This document shows, piece after piece, positions 10,005 through 18,199 of a stretch of 64,000 nt of DNA. Position 1 is the stretch's first letter; each line of letters starts with the position of its first letter. The notes below the pieces were generated by a model. It searched no databases. It had not been told where the DNA came from and was given only the letters and a program-made list of their open reading frames with translations. Both the position numbers and the translations under genes were made by a program. This stretch comes from Streptomyces griseus subsp. griseus (GTDB taxonomy: Bacteria > Actinomycetota > Actinomycetes > Streptomycetales > Streptomycetaceae), in NCBI RefSeq assembly GCF_000720255.1, contig NZ_JOJE01000042.1, forward strand, positions 1 through 64,000, in the 5' to 3' direction.

Positions 10005-11099
10005 CTAGAGGGTCGCGGCCGTGGGGTCCCAGTTCTCGTCCAGGGGAGCCGGCGATGCCACGGTGGATTCGAGGGTCAGCGGTGTCCCGGCCCGTGCTGC
10101 CTCCTCGACGGCGAGGAGCACGTCGAGAACGTGGCAGGCGAGAGCGCCGGAGGCGCGTTCCCGTACGTCGTCACGTATCGAGCGAGCGAGCTCCAGCACC
10201 CCCACGCCCCGGCCCCACGTGGACCCGACAGCGGGTACGTCTTCCGGTTCCGCATGGAGAGGGACGAACCTGCCTGTTCCAGCGAAGCGGTTGGGGTCGG
10301 GGACCTCGAGTGAGGCTTCCGTGCCGTGCAGTTCGAGGAGGTCGCGGCGGATCCCCGAATCGAAGCTCGTGACGAGGGTCGCGCGAGCGCCGGAGGCGAA
10401 CTCCAGCAGAGCCATGTGCTGACTCGGTACGCGCACGTCGAACTCGGTCCCGGCGCCCGCCCCGACGAGGACGCGCCTGACGGCCCGTGCGGTTGAGGAA
10501 ACCGAGCTCACACGCCGGACGGCACCCATGGTCTGCACGAGCGCGGTGACGTGATACGGCCCCATGTCCAGCAGCGGGCCGGCGCCCTGGTCGTAGTAGA
10601 AGGCGGGATTCGGGTGGGTGCCTTCCGGTCCCGGAGACTGCATGATCGCCAGAGCGCTCTTCGGTTCGCCGATGCGGCCCGCGAGGACCGCTCGTTGTGC
10701 CGTCTGCAGGGCACCACCGAGGAACGTGTCGGGCGCGCAGGCCATGCGAAGTCCTCTCCGGCCGGCCTTGTCCAGCAGCAGTCGTGCGTCGCGGCGGCTG
10801 ACGGCGAGGGGCTTCTCACTCCAGACGTGCCTGCCGCTCGCGAGGATCCGGGCCGACACGTCGAAGTGGGCGGCGGGGACGGTGAGGTTCAGCACGATCT
10901 CGATGTCGTCGTGGGCCAGGAGCTCGTGGACGAGCAGGTGCCGCAACCCGAACTCCCGCGCACGAGCACGGGCGCGCTCCTGGTCGAGGTCCGCTATCGC
11001 GACCACGTTCAGATCAGGGAACCGCGTCAGGTTCTCGAGGTAGTGGCTGCTGATGACGCCGGCGCCGATGACGCCGACACCCACTCGCTTGGAGTTCAC
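10005..11099 (-). CDS. Gfo/Idh/MocA family oxidoreductase
   Basis: NAD(P)-dependent sugar or inositol dehydrogenase-like protein of 364 residues, cytoplasmic. A Rossmann motif GVIGAGVISSHY occupies residues 9-20, VVAIADLD follows near 32-39, and the family motif SEKPLAV at 94-100 supplies the catalytic Lys. A second conserved stretch is GGPLLDMGPYHV-like (here GAGPLLDMGPYHV). The start is a GTG at 11099 overlapping the stop of the isomerase-like gene (GTGA), so the two are coupled. Together with the TIM-barrel partner this resembles gene pairs that oxidise a glycoside at C3 and then isomerise or eliminate. That reading is inference. Confidence 0.88.
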   Translation of the reverse strand: MNSKRVGVGVIGAGVISSHYLENLTRFPDLNVVAIADLDQERARARAREFGLRHLLVHELLAHDDIEIVLNLTVPAAHFDVSARILASGRHVWSEKPLAVSRRDARLLLDKAGRRGLRMACAPDTFLGGALQTAQRAVLAGRIGEPKSALAIMQSPGPEGTHPNPAFYYDQGAGPLLDMGPYHVTALVQTMGAVRRVSSVSSTARAVRRVLVGAGAGTEFDVRVPSQHMALLEFASGARATLVTSFDSGIRRDLLELHGTEASLEVPDPNRFAGTGRFVPLHAEPEDVPAVGSTWGRGVGVLELARSIRDDVRERASGALACHVLDVLLAVEEAARAGTPLTLESTVASPAPLDENWDPTAATL

Positions 11100-11836
11100 C
11101 GGTCGACCTCCACCAGATAACGCAGGCTCTGCCGCACGGCTTCGAACGGGTCGCCCACGTAGTCGTCCAGTTCCACGACGCGGACCGCGTCCGGTGCGGC
11201 CTTCAGGATGTCCGCCACCGGCATCGCACCCTGGCCTACCGGCTGCTGCTCCAGGAGGGTTGTGGTGTACGGGCCGTCCTTGAGGTGCAGGAACCTGACG
11301 CGCGCCCTGAGCCGGGAGATCAACTCCACGGCGGAAGCGCCACCGACCTCGGCCCAGAAGGTGTCGAGTTCCAGGACGATGTCCTCGTCCAGCGCCTCCG
11401 CGAAGAGTTCGAGGCCGGTCCTGCCGCCGAAGTCCTGACGGACCTCGTGGTCGTGGTTGTGGTACCCGATGGTGACGCCTGCGTCCCGGGCAAGCCTCGC
11501 GACGCCGTTCAGACTCGCAGCCGCCGCTTCGATGTCCGCCCGCGTGGTCCAGCGCTGAGCGATGATGTGCGGTTCGATGAGCGTGCCGATTCCTAGCTCT
11601 GCTGCCGCGCGGACAGCCGCGGAAGCGTTTCCATCGACAAGGCTCGCGTGTGCGCTGAGCGGGCGCAGCGGTGTCTCGGTCAGCGCACGCCGGTACGCGT
11701 CCCGGTACTGCTCGAACCTCCACAGCTCCACGTTCTCGAATCCCATCGCGGCAACGCGCGCGAGCGTCCCCGGGAGATCGGTCTCGATGGCGTTGCGCAG
11801 CGTATAGAGCTGCACTGAGTACAGGCGCTCCGTCAT
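11096..11836 (-). CDS. Sugar phosphate isomerase/epimerase-like TIM barrel (AP endonuclease family 2)
   Basis: Xylose-isomerase-like TIM barrel of 246 residues. It begins YSVQLYTLRNAIETDLPGTL, typical of this family, and has candidate metal ligands in LIEPHII, GYHNHDHEV near 128, LELDTFWAEVGG near 157 and FLHLKDG near 187. Known functions include inosose isomerase/dehydratase and 3-oxo-glucose isomerisation, as well as C-glycoside deglycosidase subunits. It overlaps both neighbours by four bases: the stop of the alpha/beta hydrolase lies in its start and its stop lies in the dehydrogenase start. Tight coupling to the dehydrogenase suggests they act in sequence. Confidence 0.87.
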   Translation of the reverse strand: MTERLYSVQLYTLRNAIETDLPGTLARVAAMGFENVELWRFEQYRDAYRRALTETPLRPLSAHASLVDGNASAAVRAAAELGIGTLIEPHIIAQRWTTRADIEAAAASLNGVARLARDAGVTIGYHNHDHEVRQDFGGRTGLELFAEALDEDIVLELDTFWAEVGGASAVELISRLRARVRFLHLKDGPYTTTLLEQQPVGQGAMPVADILKAAPDAVRVVELDDYVGDPFEAVRQSLRYLVEVDR

Positions 11837-12822
11837 CCGCGTTCTCCCTGGTCCAGTCCGAGTTCTCCCGCATGAGCCGTTGTCACCGTCTCGGCGAGGA
11901 CGGCGAGCGCTTGGTCGACCGGTTCCACTGAAGAGGGCAGGTTCAGGAAGCCGTGCAGCACGCCGGGCACCGTGACATGCCGTACGGGTACGCCCGACTT
12001 CACGAGTGCGGCCGCGAATGCCTCGCTGCTGGCGCGCAGATCGTCGTACTCGGCGTCGAGTACCAGGGTGGGACAGAGTCCGTCCAGGACGGCGCTCGCG
12101 GGGAAGGCGTAGCCGTGCGGATCCGGTGTGCCGCCCAGGTAGTTGGCCGTCATCCCGGCCACGTCCTCCGGCAGGATCCGGACCATGCGCGGCAACGGCG
12201 CGAACGCTTCGGCCAGTGCCGGCGCGAGGGGCGGGGAGACGGCGTGCATGGTCGCATAGGCCAGTACCAGGGTGGTGGGCAGCCAGTTGTCGTCGTCCCG
12301 CAGGCGAAGTACGGCTCCTGCGGCGAGGTTCGCCCCCGCGCTCGCACCGCCGACGGTGATCCGCGCCGGTTCGATGCCGAGCACCGCGGCGTTCTCGCGC
12401 ACCCATCGGACGCCCGCCACGACGTCGTCGTGCGGCACCGGATACCTCACGCCGTCGACCGCGAGCCGGTAGTCCACGCTCACGACAACGGCGTCGGCCC
12501 TGGCGCGCACCTCGCGGGCGGTCCAGTCGGCCTCGTGCATGTCGAGATCGCCGAAGACCCAGCCGCCGCCGTGCACCCAGACCAGGCCGGGGCGAGGCCG
12601 CTGCGGTGCTGACGGCGGCCGGTAGACGCGGACGGCTATCGGGCCGTGCGGGCCGGGAATGCTCTCGTCGCTGGTTTCGACGGAGGGCAGTGCCGGTGCC
12701 GCCTTCCAGGTCCGGTATTCCTGCAGGCGCGGTTGCACAGCCGGATCGGCGAGTGCCTCGCGCCAGGACGGGAGGTCCTCGATCAGGCTGAGCCGCGCGG
12801 AGATGCTGGGATGCAGGGCCAT
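11833..12822 (-). CDS. Alpha/beta hydrolase (HSL/acetyl-esterase type)
   Basis: Carboxylesterase of 329 residues of the hormone-sensitive-lipase group. The oxyanion motif HGGGWVFGD is at 84-92, the nucleophile Ser161 in GGASAGAN, the acid lies in LDAEYDDLR and the His in GVLHGFLNL near 290. No signal peptide is visible. The start ATG at 12822 was chosen because it begins the conserved N-terminal cap, while longer in-frame readings run into the permease. Embedded in a sugar-uptake operon, it could remove acyl groups from an imported glycoside. Confidence 0.88.
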   Translation of the reverse strand: MALHPSISARLSLIEDLPSWREALADPAVQPRLQEYRTWKAAPALPSVETSDESIPGPHGPIAVRVYRPPSAPQRPRPGLVWVHGGGWVFGDLDMHEADWTAREVRARADAVVVSVDYRLAVDGVRYPVPHDDVVAGVRWVRENAAVLGIEPARITVGGASAGANLAAGAVLRLRDDDNWLPTTLVLAYATMHAVSPPLAPALAEAFAPLPRMVRILPEDVAGMTANYLGGTPDPHGYAFPASAVLDGLCPTLVLDAEYDDLRASSEAFAAALVKSGVPVRHVTVPGVLHGFLNLPSSVEPVDQALAVLAETVTTAHAGELGLDQGERG

Positions 12823-12935
12823 CAGGGTCAGGTCTCCAGGGGTGCGGGGGAAATCGGGTGCAGCGCGCGTAGGCGGGAGGGGTGGGGGATGTCCGCTCAG
12901 CCTCGTGGCCGGCCGGAATTGCCGGGCGGGCAGGC

Positions 12936-13829
12936 CTATTTCACGCTCCCGGCGGCCAGTCCGGAGCGCCAGAACCGCTGCAGGACGAGAAACGCGACGA
13001 TCAGTGGGATCACCGAGAGGAACGCGCCGGTGATGGTGATGTTGTAGGGGATGCCTTGGTTCACCCCTTCCCTCCAGTTGGCCAGCCCGACGGTGACCGG
13101 CTGAAGTTCGTCGCTGTTGAGCATGAGCAGGGGCAGCAGGTAGTTGTTCCAGATGCTGACGAACTGGAACAGGAAGATGGTGACCAGTGCGGGGGACATG
13201 ATCGGCATGGCGACCCGCCAGAAGATCCGGGCCTCGCCGGCACCGTCGAGTCGCGCGGCTTCGATCAGTTCGTCCGGTACCGACGCTCCGGCGTAGATGC
13301 GCGACAGGTAGACCCCGAACGGGCTGACGACGCTGGGCAGGAAGACGGCCCAGTAGGTATTGACGAGGTGGACCTGGCTGAACATCAGGTACAGGGGCAG
13401 CGCGAACATGACGTCCGGGATCAGGACGGCGCCGAGGATGACGTTGAAGGTCAGGTCGCGACCGCGGAAGGGGTACTTGGCCAGCGCGTACCCGGCCATG
13501 GCGGACAGCGTCGTGCTCACCGCCGCGCCGCCGATGCTGTAGAGGGCGCTGTTCAGCAGCCACCGGGCGAAGATGCCGTCCTGTTCCTGGAAGACGTCAC
13601 GGATGTTGGTCCACAGGTCGAAGTGGGAGAACCACAGCCCGTTCGTGGTGAACAGGTAGCCGCTGTTCTTCGTCGCGGTGACCAGCAGCCACCAGATCGG
13701 GATGAGCGTGTACAGGGCGAAGAGCGCCATGACCGCGAACACGCCCGCCCGGCCGGCCAGCGATGACGTACGCAGTCGCCCGGGAGACCCGGCGGCGGCA
13801 CGTGTTGCTGTGGGAGTGACGGTCGTCAT
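12936..13829 (-). CDS. Carbohydrate ABC transporter permease, MalG type
   Basis: Inner-membrane subunit of 297 residues with about six membrane helices. The first is at about 30-50 (FAVMALFALYTLIPIWWLL). The EAA loop that contacts the ATPase reads EAARLDGAGEARIFWRVAMP, and the protein ends SGLAAGSVK, typical of MalG. Its start overlaps the MalF-type stop by four bases (ATGA). No ATPase gene is nearby. Streptomyces CUT1 importers commonly share the distant MsiK ATPase, which would explain the absence. Confidence 0.93.
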   Translation of the reverse strand: MTTVTPTATRAAAGSPGRLRTSSLAGRAGVFAVMALFALYTLIPIWWLLVTATKNSGYLFTTNGLWFSHFDLWTNIRDVFQEQDGIFARWLLNSALYSIGGAAVSTTLSAMAGYALAKYPFRGRDLTFNVILGAVLIPDVMFALPLYLMFSQVHLVNTYWAVFLPSVVSPFGVYLSRIYAGASVPDELIEAARLDGAGEARIFWRVAMPIMSPALVTIFLFQFVSIWNNYLLPLLMLNSDELQPVTVGLANWREGVNQGIPYNITITGAFLSVIPLIVAFLVLQRFWRSGLAAGSVK

Positions 13830-14776
13830 GCGAAGGTGCCCTTCCGCTGGGTGAACTTGAGGAAGCCGAACGACAGCACGAAGGTCAGCAGGGCGAGGAT
13901 GACCGACTGGGTGGCCGCGTAGTTGTAGTTGTTGATGTCCGCCGACTGCTGTGTGGCCAGGATCGGCGTGTAGGTCGGGGAGACGGTCGGGGCGACCTGA
14001 CTCAGCACCGCGGGCTCGTTGAACAGCTGGGCGGTACCGATGATGGAGAACACCGTGGTGAGGATCAGCGCCGGCCGTACCGCGGGAACCTTCACGTGCC
14101 AGGCGACCCGCCACCCGGAACAGCCGTCCATCACAGCGGCTTCGGTGAGTTCGCCCGGGATCGCCTGCAAGGCCGAGTAGATGATCAGCATGTTGAAGCC
14201 GGTCCAGGCCCACGTCATCATGTTGCCGATCGAGGCGAGCACGAGGTCGTCGGACAGGAAGTTCACTTCGAGCCCGACGTGCCGCAGGGCAGCGGTGAAC
14301 GGGCTGACGCTCGGTGCGTACAGGAACGACCACATGATCGCGGCGATCACGCCCGGCAGCGCGTAGGGCAGGAAGTAGATCTGCCGGAAGACCTTCTTGA
14401 ACACGGCGCCACGCGAGTCCAGCAGCAGCGCCAGCAGGAGCGCCAGGCCCAGCATCACCGGCACCTGCACGATGCCGAGCGTGAACACCCGCAGGAACGA
14501 CGACATGAACCGGCTGTCGTGCAGAGCCGTCACGTAGTTGTCGAACCCGGCGAAGACAGTCGTCGACGGTCCCAGTCCGAGGCCGCTGCGGCGCGTCCTG
14601 AAGAAGCTCTGGTACACCGCGTAGCCGATCGGTGCGAGCAACATCGCCGTGAACAGCAGCCCGAACGGTGCCAGGAAGAGCACCGCGGAACGAGTGTGGC
14701 CACGGCCGGGGACACGCTTCGCTGCCGAGCCGGCGATGGGGTGGGCGAGAGCGTCGCCAGGCGTTCTTGTCGCCAT
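13826..14776 (-). CDS. Carbohydrate ABC transporter permease, MalF type
   Basis: Inner-membrane subunit of 316 residues with six predicted helices, the first at about 28-50 (SAVLFLAPFGLLFTAMLL). The EAA loop contains TEAAVMDGCSGWRVAWHVKV. Partner of the MalG-type protein that follows with a four-base overlap. The separately listed hairpins lie between it and the upstream binding protein. Confidence 0.93.
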   Translation of the reverse strand: MATRTPGDALAHPIAGSAAKRVPGRGHTRSAVLFLAPFGLLFTAMLLAPIGYAVYQSFFRTRRSGLGLGPSTTVFAGFDNYVTALHDSRFMSSFLRVFTLGIVQVPVMLGLALLLALLLDSRGAVFKKVFRQIYFLPYALPGVIAAIMWSFLYAPSVSPFTAALRHVGLEVNFLSDDLVLASIGNMMTWAWTGFNMLIIYSALQAIPGELTEAAVMDGCSGWRVAWHVKVPAVRPALILTTVFSIIGTAQLFNEPAVLSQVAPTVSPTYTPILATQQSADINNYNYAATQSVILALLTFVLSFGFLKFTQRKGTFA

Positions 14777-14798
14777 GCCTGCTCCTAGCTGGTGAAGT

Positions 14799-14818
14799 GG
14801 TCCCGTGAAGTGGGGACC
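14799..14818. other. Short inverted repeat upstream of the MalF-type gene
   Basis: GGTCCC and GGGACC flank an 8-base loop. It lies between the binding-protein stop and the permease start, close to the 9-base direct repeat gtgaagtgg. With the longer stem at 14856 it may reduce expression of the permeases relative to the binding protein. Confidence 0.45.
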
Positions 14819-14855
14819 GGCTGGTCATTGGTGCTGGTCGGGCTGGTCGTCGCCC

Positions 14856-14902
14856 TGCGGGGGCGCGGGCGGTGGTGGCACGGGGGAGGACGGGCCCCCG
14901 CA
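14856..14902. terminator. Intercistronic hairpin between binding protein and permease genes
   Basis: TGCGGGGGC (14856-14864) and GCCCCCGCA (14894-14902) form a perfect nine-pair stem with a 29-base loop in the 213-base gap after the binding-protein gene. In many sugar ABC operons such a stem stabilises the binding-protein mRNA or partly terminates it. There is no T tract, which is usual in this group. Confidence 0.5.
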
Positions 14903-14989
14903 TGTCGGGGCAGAGGGCGTGGAGCGGCGGCACCGGCGCCCGGCAGGTCAGGAAGGCCGCCGGGCACCCGCCGTCGTTCTCCGCGCGCG

Positions 14990-16297
14990 TCACTTCCCGA
15001 CGCTCAGCCCCTGGCTCTTCATGGCCGCGACGGTGCTGTCCTGGACGGAGGTCACGGCCTTCGGGATGGTGCCCTGCCCGGCTCCGGCCTTCTTGAGCCC
15101 GTCCTTCATGTCAGACTGAACCTGGCTCATCGTCGGGCCCCAGACCCAGCCCGTGCTCGTGTTCGCGGCCGCTGTCTTGAACACGTCGTAGATGTTCTGT
15201 CCACCGAAGTACGCCGACGGCTGGTCCACGGCAGGCAGCTGCTGTCCGCTCGTAGCGGCCGGGTAGATGCCCGTGTTCTTGATCAGACTGGTGACGCTGT
15301 CGCTGTCGGTGCTCATCCAGGTCGCGAACTCCGTGGCTTCCTTCGGGTGCGCGCACCCCTTGAGCACCACGGTCGCCGAGCCTCCGCGGTTACCGGCCGC
15401 CTTCTGCCCGGCGGACCACTGGGGCATGGGAGCCACGGCCCACTTGCCGGACAGCTCGGGCAGGTTCTTGGAGATCAGCGGAGCCGCCCACACGGCGCTG
15501 ACGAGCGACAGCAGCTGCCCGTCCTGCACCTTCTTGAACCAGGCAGTGTCCAGCATCGGGTCACTGGTGACCAGCTTCTTGTCCAGCAGGCCCTGCCAGT
15601 ACTGCGCGACCTTGCTCGTCTGCGGGTTGTCGATGGTCACCTGCCACCGGTCGTTCGCGGTACCGAACCACTTGCCTCCGGCCTGCCAGGTCAGCGCCCC
15701 CAGGTCATAGGCGTCCTGCGGCGTGGTCGTCAGGTAGGCCGAGGGGTTGGCGCTGTGCACCTTCTGCGCGGCCGCGGCGAAATCGTCCCAGGTCTTCGGT
15801 GGCGAGATCTTGTACTTCTTGAACAGGTCGGTGCGGTAGTACATCGCCATGGGCCCGGTGTCGACCGGGATCCCGAACACCCTGTCGCCGACGCTGGACA
15901 TCTGCCAGGTCCACGGCACGAACTTGTCCTTGCCGGCGTCGGCGTACTGGGAGATGTCCTCCAGCGCGCCGGTGGCGATGAAGTTCGAGAGGGTGTCGTA
16001 GCCCACCTGTCCGAGACAGGGTGCGTTGCCGGCCTTCACCGCGTTCTGCATCTTGGCGTAGCCGCCGATGCTGCCCGCAGGGATCTGGCTGTACTTGACC
16101 TTGATGTCAGGGTGGGACTTGTTCCACAGCGCCACGGACTTGTCGAGGCCGACCGCCGCCCCCCAGAACTCCACCCTCACCGGCTTGCCGTCGGAACTCG
16201 AACCGCCCGAGTCGCCGGAACCGCTACAGGCGCTGAGCGTGACGAGCGAGGCAACGGCCAACATGACCCCAGCCTCCTTCACCCACCGTGAAGCCAT
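14990..16297 (-). CDS. Extracellular sugar-binding lipoprotein of an ABC importer
   Basis: Solute-binding protein of 435 residues (SBP_bac family). The lipoprotein signal ends LVTLSAC with Cys24 as lipid anchor, followed by a Gly/Ser-rich linker. The mature part starts VRVEFWGAAVGLDKSVALWN and contains GIPVDTGPMAMYYRTDLFKKY, typical of group-1 sugar-binding proteins. It heads the transporter and catabolic unit and has a candidate promoter about 280 bases upstream. The ligand is not predictable, but the operon content favours an oligosaccharide or glycoside. Confidence 0.93.
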   Translation of the reverse strand: MASRWVKEAGVMLAVASLVTLSACSGSGDSGGSSSDGKPVRVEFWGAAVGLDKSVALWNKSHPDIKVKYSQIPAGSIGGYAKMQNAVKAGNAPCLGQVGYDTLSNFIATGALEDISQYADAGKDKFVPWTWQMSSVGDRVFGIPVDTGPMAMYYRTDLFKKYKISPPKTWDDFAAAAQKVHSANPSAYLTTTPQDAYDLGALTWQAGGKWFGTANDRWQVTIDNPQTSKVAQYWQGLLDKKLVTSDPMLDTAWFKKVQDGQLLSLVSAVWAAPLISKNLPELSGKWAVAPMPQWSAGQKAAGNRGGSATVVLKGCAHPKEATEFATWMSTDSDSVTSLIKNTGIYPAATSGQQLPAVDQPSAYFGGQNIYDVFKTAAANTSTGWVWGPTMSQVQSDMKDGLKKAGAGQGTIPKAVTSVQDSTVAAMKSQGLSVGK

Positions 16298-16775
16298 GGG
16301 AACTCCTTCCGTCGGCCGTCCGCCTTGCGGAGCCTGCCGGTTGATCTGCGAGCGGCGTGTCGCGCACGGAGTCGTTGTGAGCTTCCCGTCATCGGGGACT
16401 CATCCCTACGAACACTGCCGAACGGCTTGCGATTGGGGTTTCACTTGAGGTGTGCGCCAGCCCTTGTTGGCCCGTCTGGCCTACGTGATGCGCTGGCCCC
16501 GCGGAGCAGGGTCCGAGGCTCGGAGTGCTTGCGTTCGAACCGAGCGGCTCACTCTGAAGTGCGAAGCGAATCTCAGTTGCGTCGACTATGGGGCCGGGTG
16601 TGCCGCCTGTCAACGCTTTCTCGTCGCCTTTTGGTAAAGAGCTTGGCTTTTCACCGAAAGGGGTGCTGGGTAGCACGGACTTCGGGACCTCTGTGACGCA
16701 CTCGAGATCTCCGGGGTCCATGTGTATGCGCGCTGTCGGCCGAGCTGATATGTGATCGAAATCGAGGGGGCAGTG
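16298..16775. other. Promoter-bearing intergenic region
   Basis: 478 bases between the aminotransferase stop and the binding-protein start, both on the minus strand. It holds the promoter listed at 16585-16613. AT-rich patches such as cttttggtaaag and cttttcaccgaaag just upstream of that promoter could be regulator sites. No credible coding frame. Confidence 0.6.
16585..16613 (-). promoter_or_regulatory. Candidate sigma-70-type promoter of the glycoside-uptake operon
   Basis: On the minus strand TTGACA (16608-16613) and CATAGT (16585-16590) are separated by 17 bases. Transcription would start near 16578, giving a leader of about 280 bases before the binding-protein ATG. The bases just upstream of the -35 (agaaagcg) look like half of a LacI-type site. 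Confidence 0.5.
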
Positions 16776-17933
16776 CTAAAGCGCGTTGATGACGTGCGTA
16801 AAGCGGCGCAGACCCTCTTCGAGTGCAGCCTCGTCCGTGGCGAAGGACAGGCGTACGTGTCCCTCGCCCGACGGGCCGAATTCGGACCCGGCGCGTACGA
16901 GCAGGCCTCCGTCGGCGAACCGTTGCGCGAGTTCGACGGAGGACAGGGCGCTGTCGATACGAGGGAATGCGTAGAACGCTCCGAGAGGCCGAACGACGCT
17001 CACCGCGTCGAGACCGTCGAGGTGCCGCATGACCAGATCTCGGCGCCGCTGGAAGCGCGCCGAGAGTGCGTGCAGATCTTTGTCGGGAATGCGTAGCGCC
17101 TCGACGGCCGCGTCCTGGACGAAGGTGTTCAGAGGCCCGTTGATCGTTCGGTGAACGAGGTTGATCTTTTCGGCGACCGCGGCGGCGGCGCAGATGAATC
17201 CGATGCGCCAGCCGGTCATCGAGTACGACTTGGAGAACGTGCCGGAGAGCACCACCCGGTCCCGCACGGAGATCAGTTCAGATGCCGAGGTGAACGCGAT
17301 CTCGTCGAAGACGATGTCGCTGTATGCCTCGTCCGACAGGAGGTAGAGGTCGGGGTGATCGCGGAGAATGGCGCCGACTCCTTCGATATCGGCTTTGGAG
17401 AACACCATTCCGGTGGGGTTCACCGGGTTGCACAGGATGAGAATGCGGGCTCCCGCTGCGGCCGCCGCGAGTCTGTGCAGGTCGATGGAGCCGTCAGGCC
17501 GCGTGGAGATCCACTCGACCTTGGCCCCTGCCATGGCCGCGTGGTCCGCGTACAGGGAGTAGGTCGGTTCGGGGAGCAGCACTCGATCGCCCGGGTTCAG
17601 CAAGGCGAGGGCGGTGGCTGCGAGGCCGGCGCTGCCTCCGTGAGTGACGACGACATTCGCCGGGTCGACCCCGAGGCCCTGGAAACGCGCCAGGTGGGAG
17701 GCGATCTCCTGCCGGAGATCCGGCGACCCTGTGATCTGCGAGTAACGAGTGCGACCGGCGCGCAACGCCCGGACGGCAGCTTCCACCACTGGCTGCGGCG
17801 TGTTGCTGTCCGGTTCACCCATGGCCAGAGAGATGGCGCCCGGCACCGCTCCGCCCAGTGTTTTGGGCCGCCTCGAAGCTGCTCTGATGCGTTCCGGGAG
17901 AGAACTGGCCGTTTGGGAGGGGAGGGCGCTCAT
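16776..17933 (-). CDS. Class I/II PLP-dependent aminotransferase
   Basis: Fold-type I aminotransferase of 385 residues, cytoplasmic. The PLP lysine lies in SGTFSKSYSMTGWRIGF near residue 233, and the phosphate and ring contacts are in VVTHGGSAGLAATA, ILCNPVNPTGMV and LLSDEAYSDIVFD. It transfers an amino group between an amino acid and a 2-oxo acid. With the indolepyruvate oxidoreductase downstream, an aromatic amino acid substrate is plausible but unproven. It is a separate unit: a palindromic operator lies just upstream and a long gap follows. Confidence 0.9.
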   Translation of the reverse strand: MSALPSQTASSLPERIRAASRRPKTLGGAVPGAISLAMGEPDSNTPQPVVEAAVRALRAGRTRYSQITGSPDLRQEIASHLARFQGLGVDPANVVVTHGGSAGLAATALALLNPGDRVLLPEPTYSLYADHAAMAGAKVEWISTRPDGSIDLHRLAAAAAGARILILCNPVNPTGMVFSKADIEGVGAILRDHPDLYLLSDEAYSDIVFDEIAFTSASELISVRDRVVLSGTFSKSYSMTGWRIGFICAAAAVAEKINLVHRTINGPLNTFVQDAAVEALRIPDKDLHALSARFQRRRDLVMRHLDGLDAVSVVRPLGAFYAFPRIDSALSSVELAQRFADGGLLVRAGSEFGPSGEGHVRLSFATDEAALEEGLRRFTHVINAL

Positions 17934-17965
17934 CCGATCTCCAGGGGGTCACGACGGATGTAAAG

Positions 17966-17983
17966 TGCGAGAACGTTCTCACA
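17966..17983. promoter_or_regulatory. Palindromic operator upstream of the aminotransferase
   Basis: TGCGAGAACGTTCTCACA contains the perfect 12-base palindrome GAGAACGTTCTC and extends to 18 bases with one mismatched pair. It ends 33 bases upstream of the ATG. The central CG and symmetric arms fit TetR- or LacI-family sites. The nearest regulator gene is the TetR at 18200. Confidence 0.65.
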
Positions 17984-18146
17984 TCGTGGTGAGCGGTTCA
18001 AGGGTGGGGACGCGGCTGGATCGGCCGGAGGTAGGTGGTTGCACGTGCCCGAGCGGGTGCGCGGTGGGCGCGCTGTATGCGCGCTGTGGTCCGGTGGGCA
18101 TGCCTGAAGCCCACCGCAGACGCCGTGGGTGGTCGGTTCCTGGTAC

Positions 18147-18179
18147 TGAGGGGCGGCCCCCGCGGGGAGCCGCCCCTCA
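18147..18179. terminator. Strong hairpin after the TetR gene
   Basis: TGAGGGGCGGC and GCCGCCCCTCA form a perfect 11-pair stem, and the 11-base loop contains CCCCGCGGGG. It lies about 20 bases beyond the TetR stop on the minus strand, as expected for a factor-independent terminator of this group. Confidence 0.75.
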
Positions 18180-18199
18180 CCGGCTGCCGATCGTGCGCC

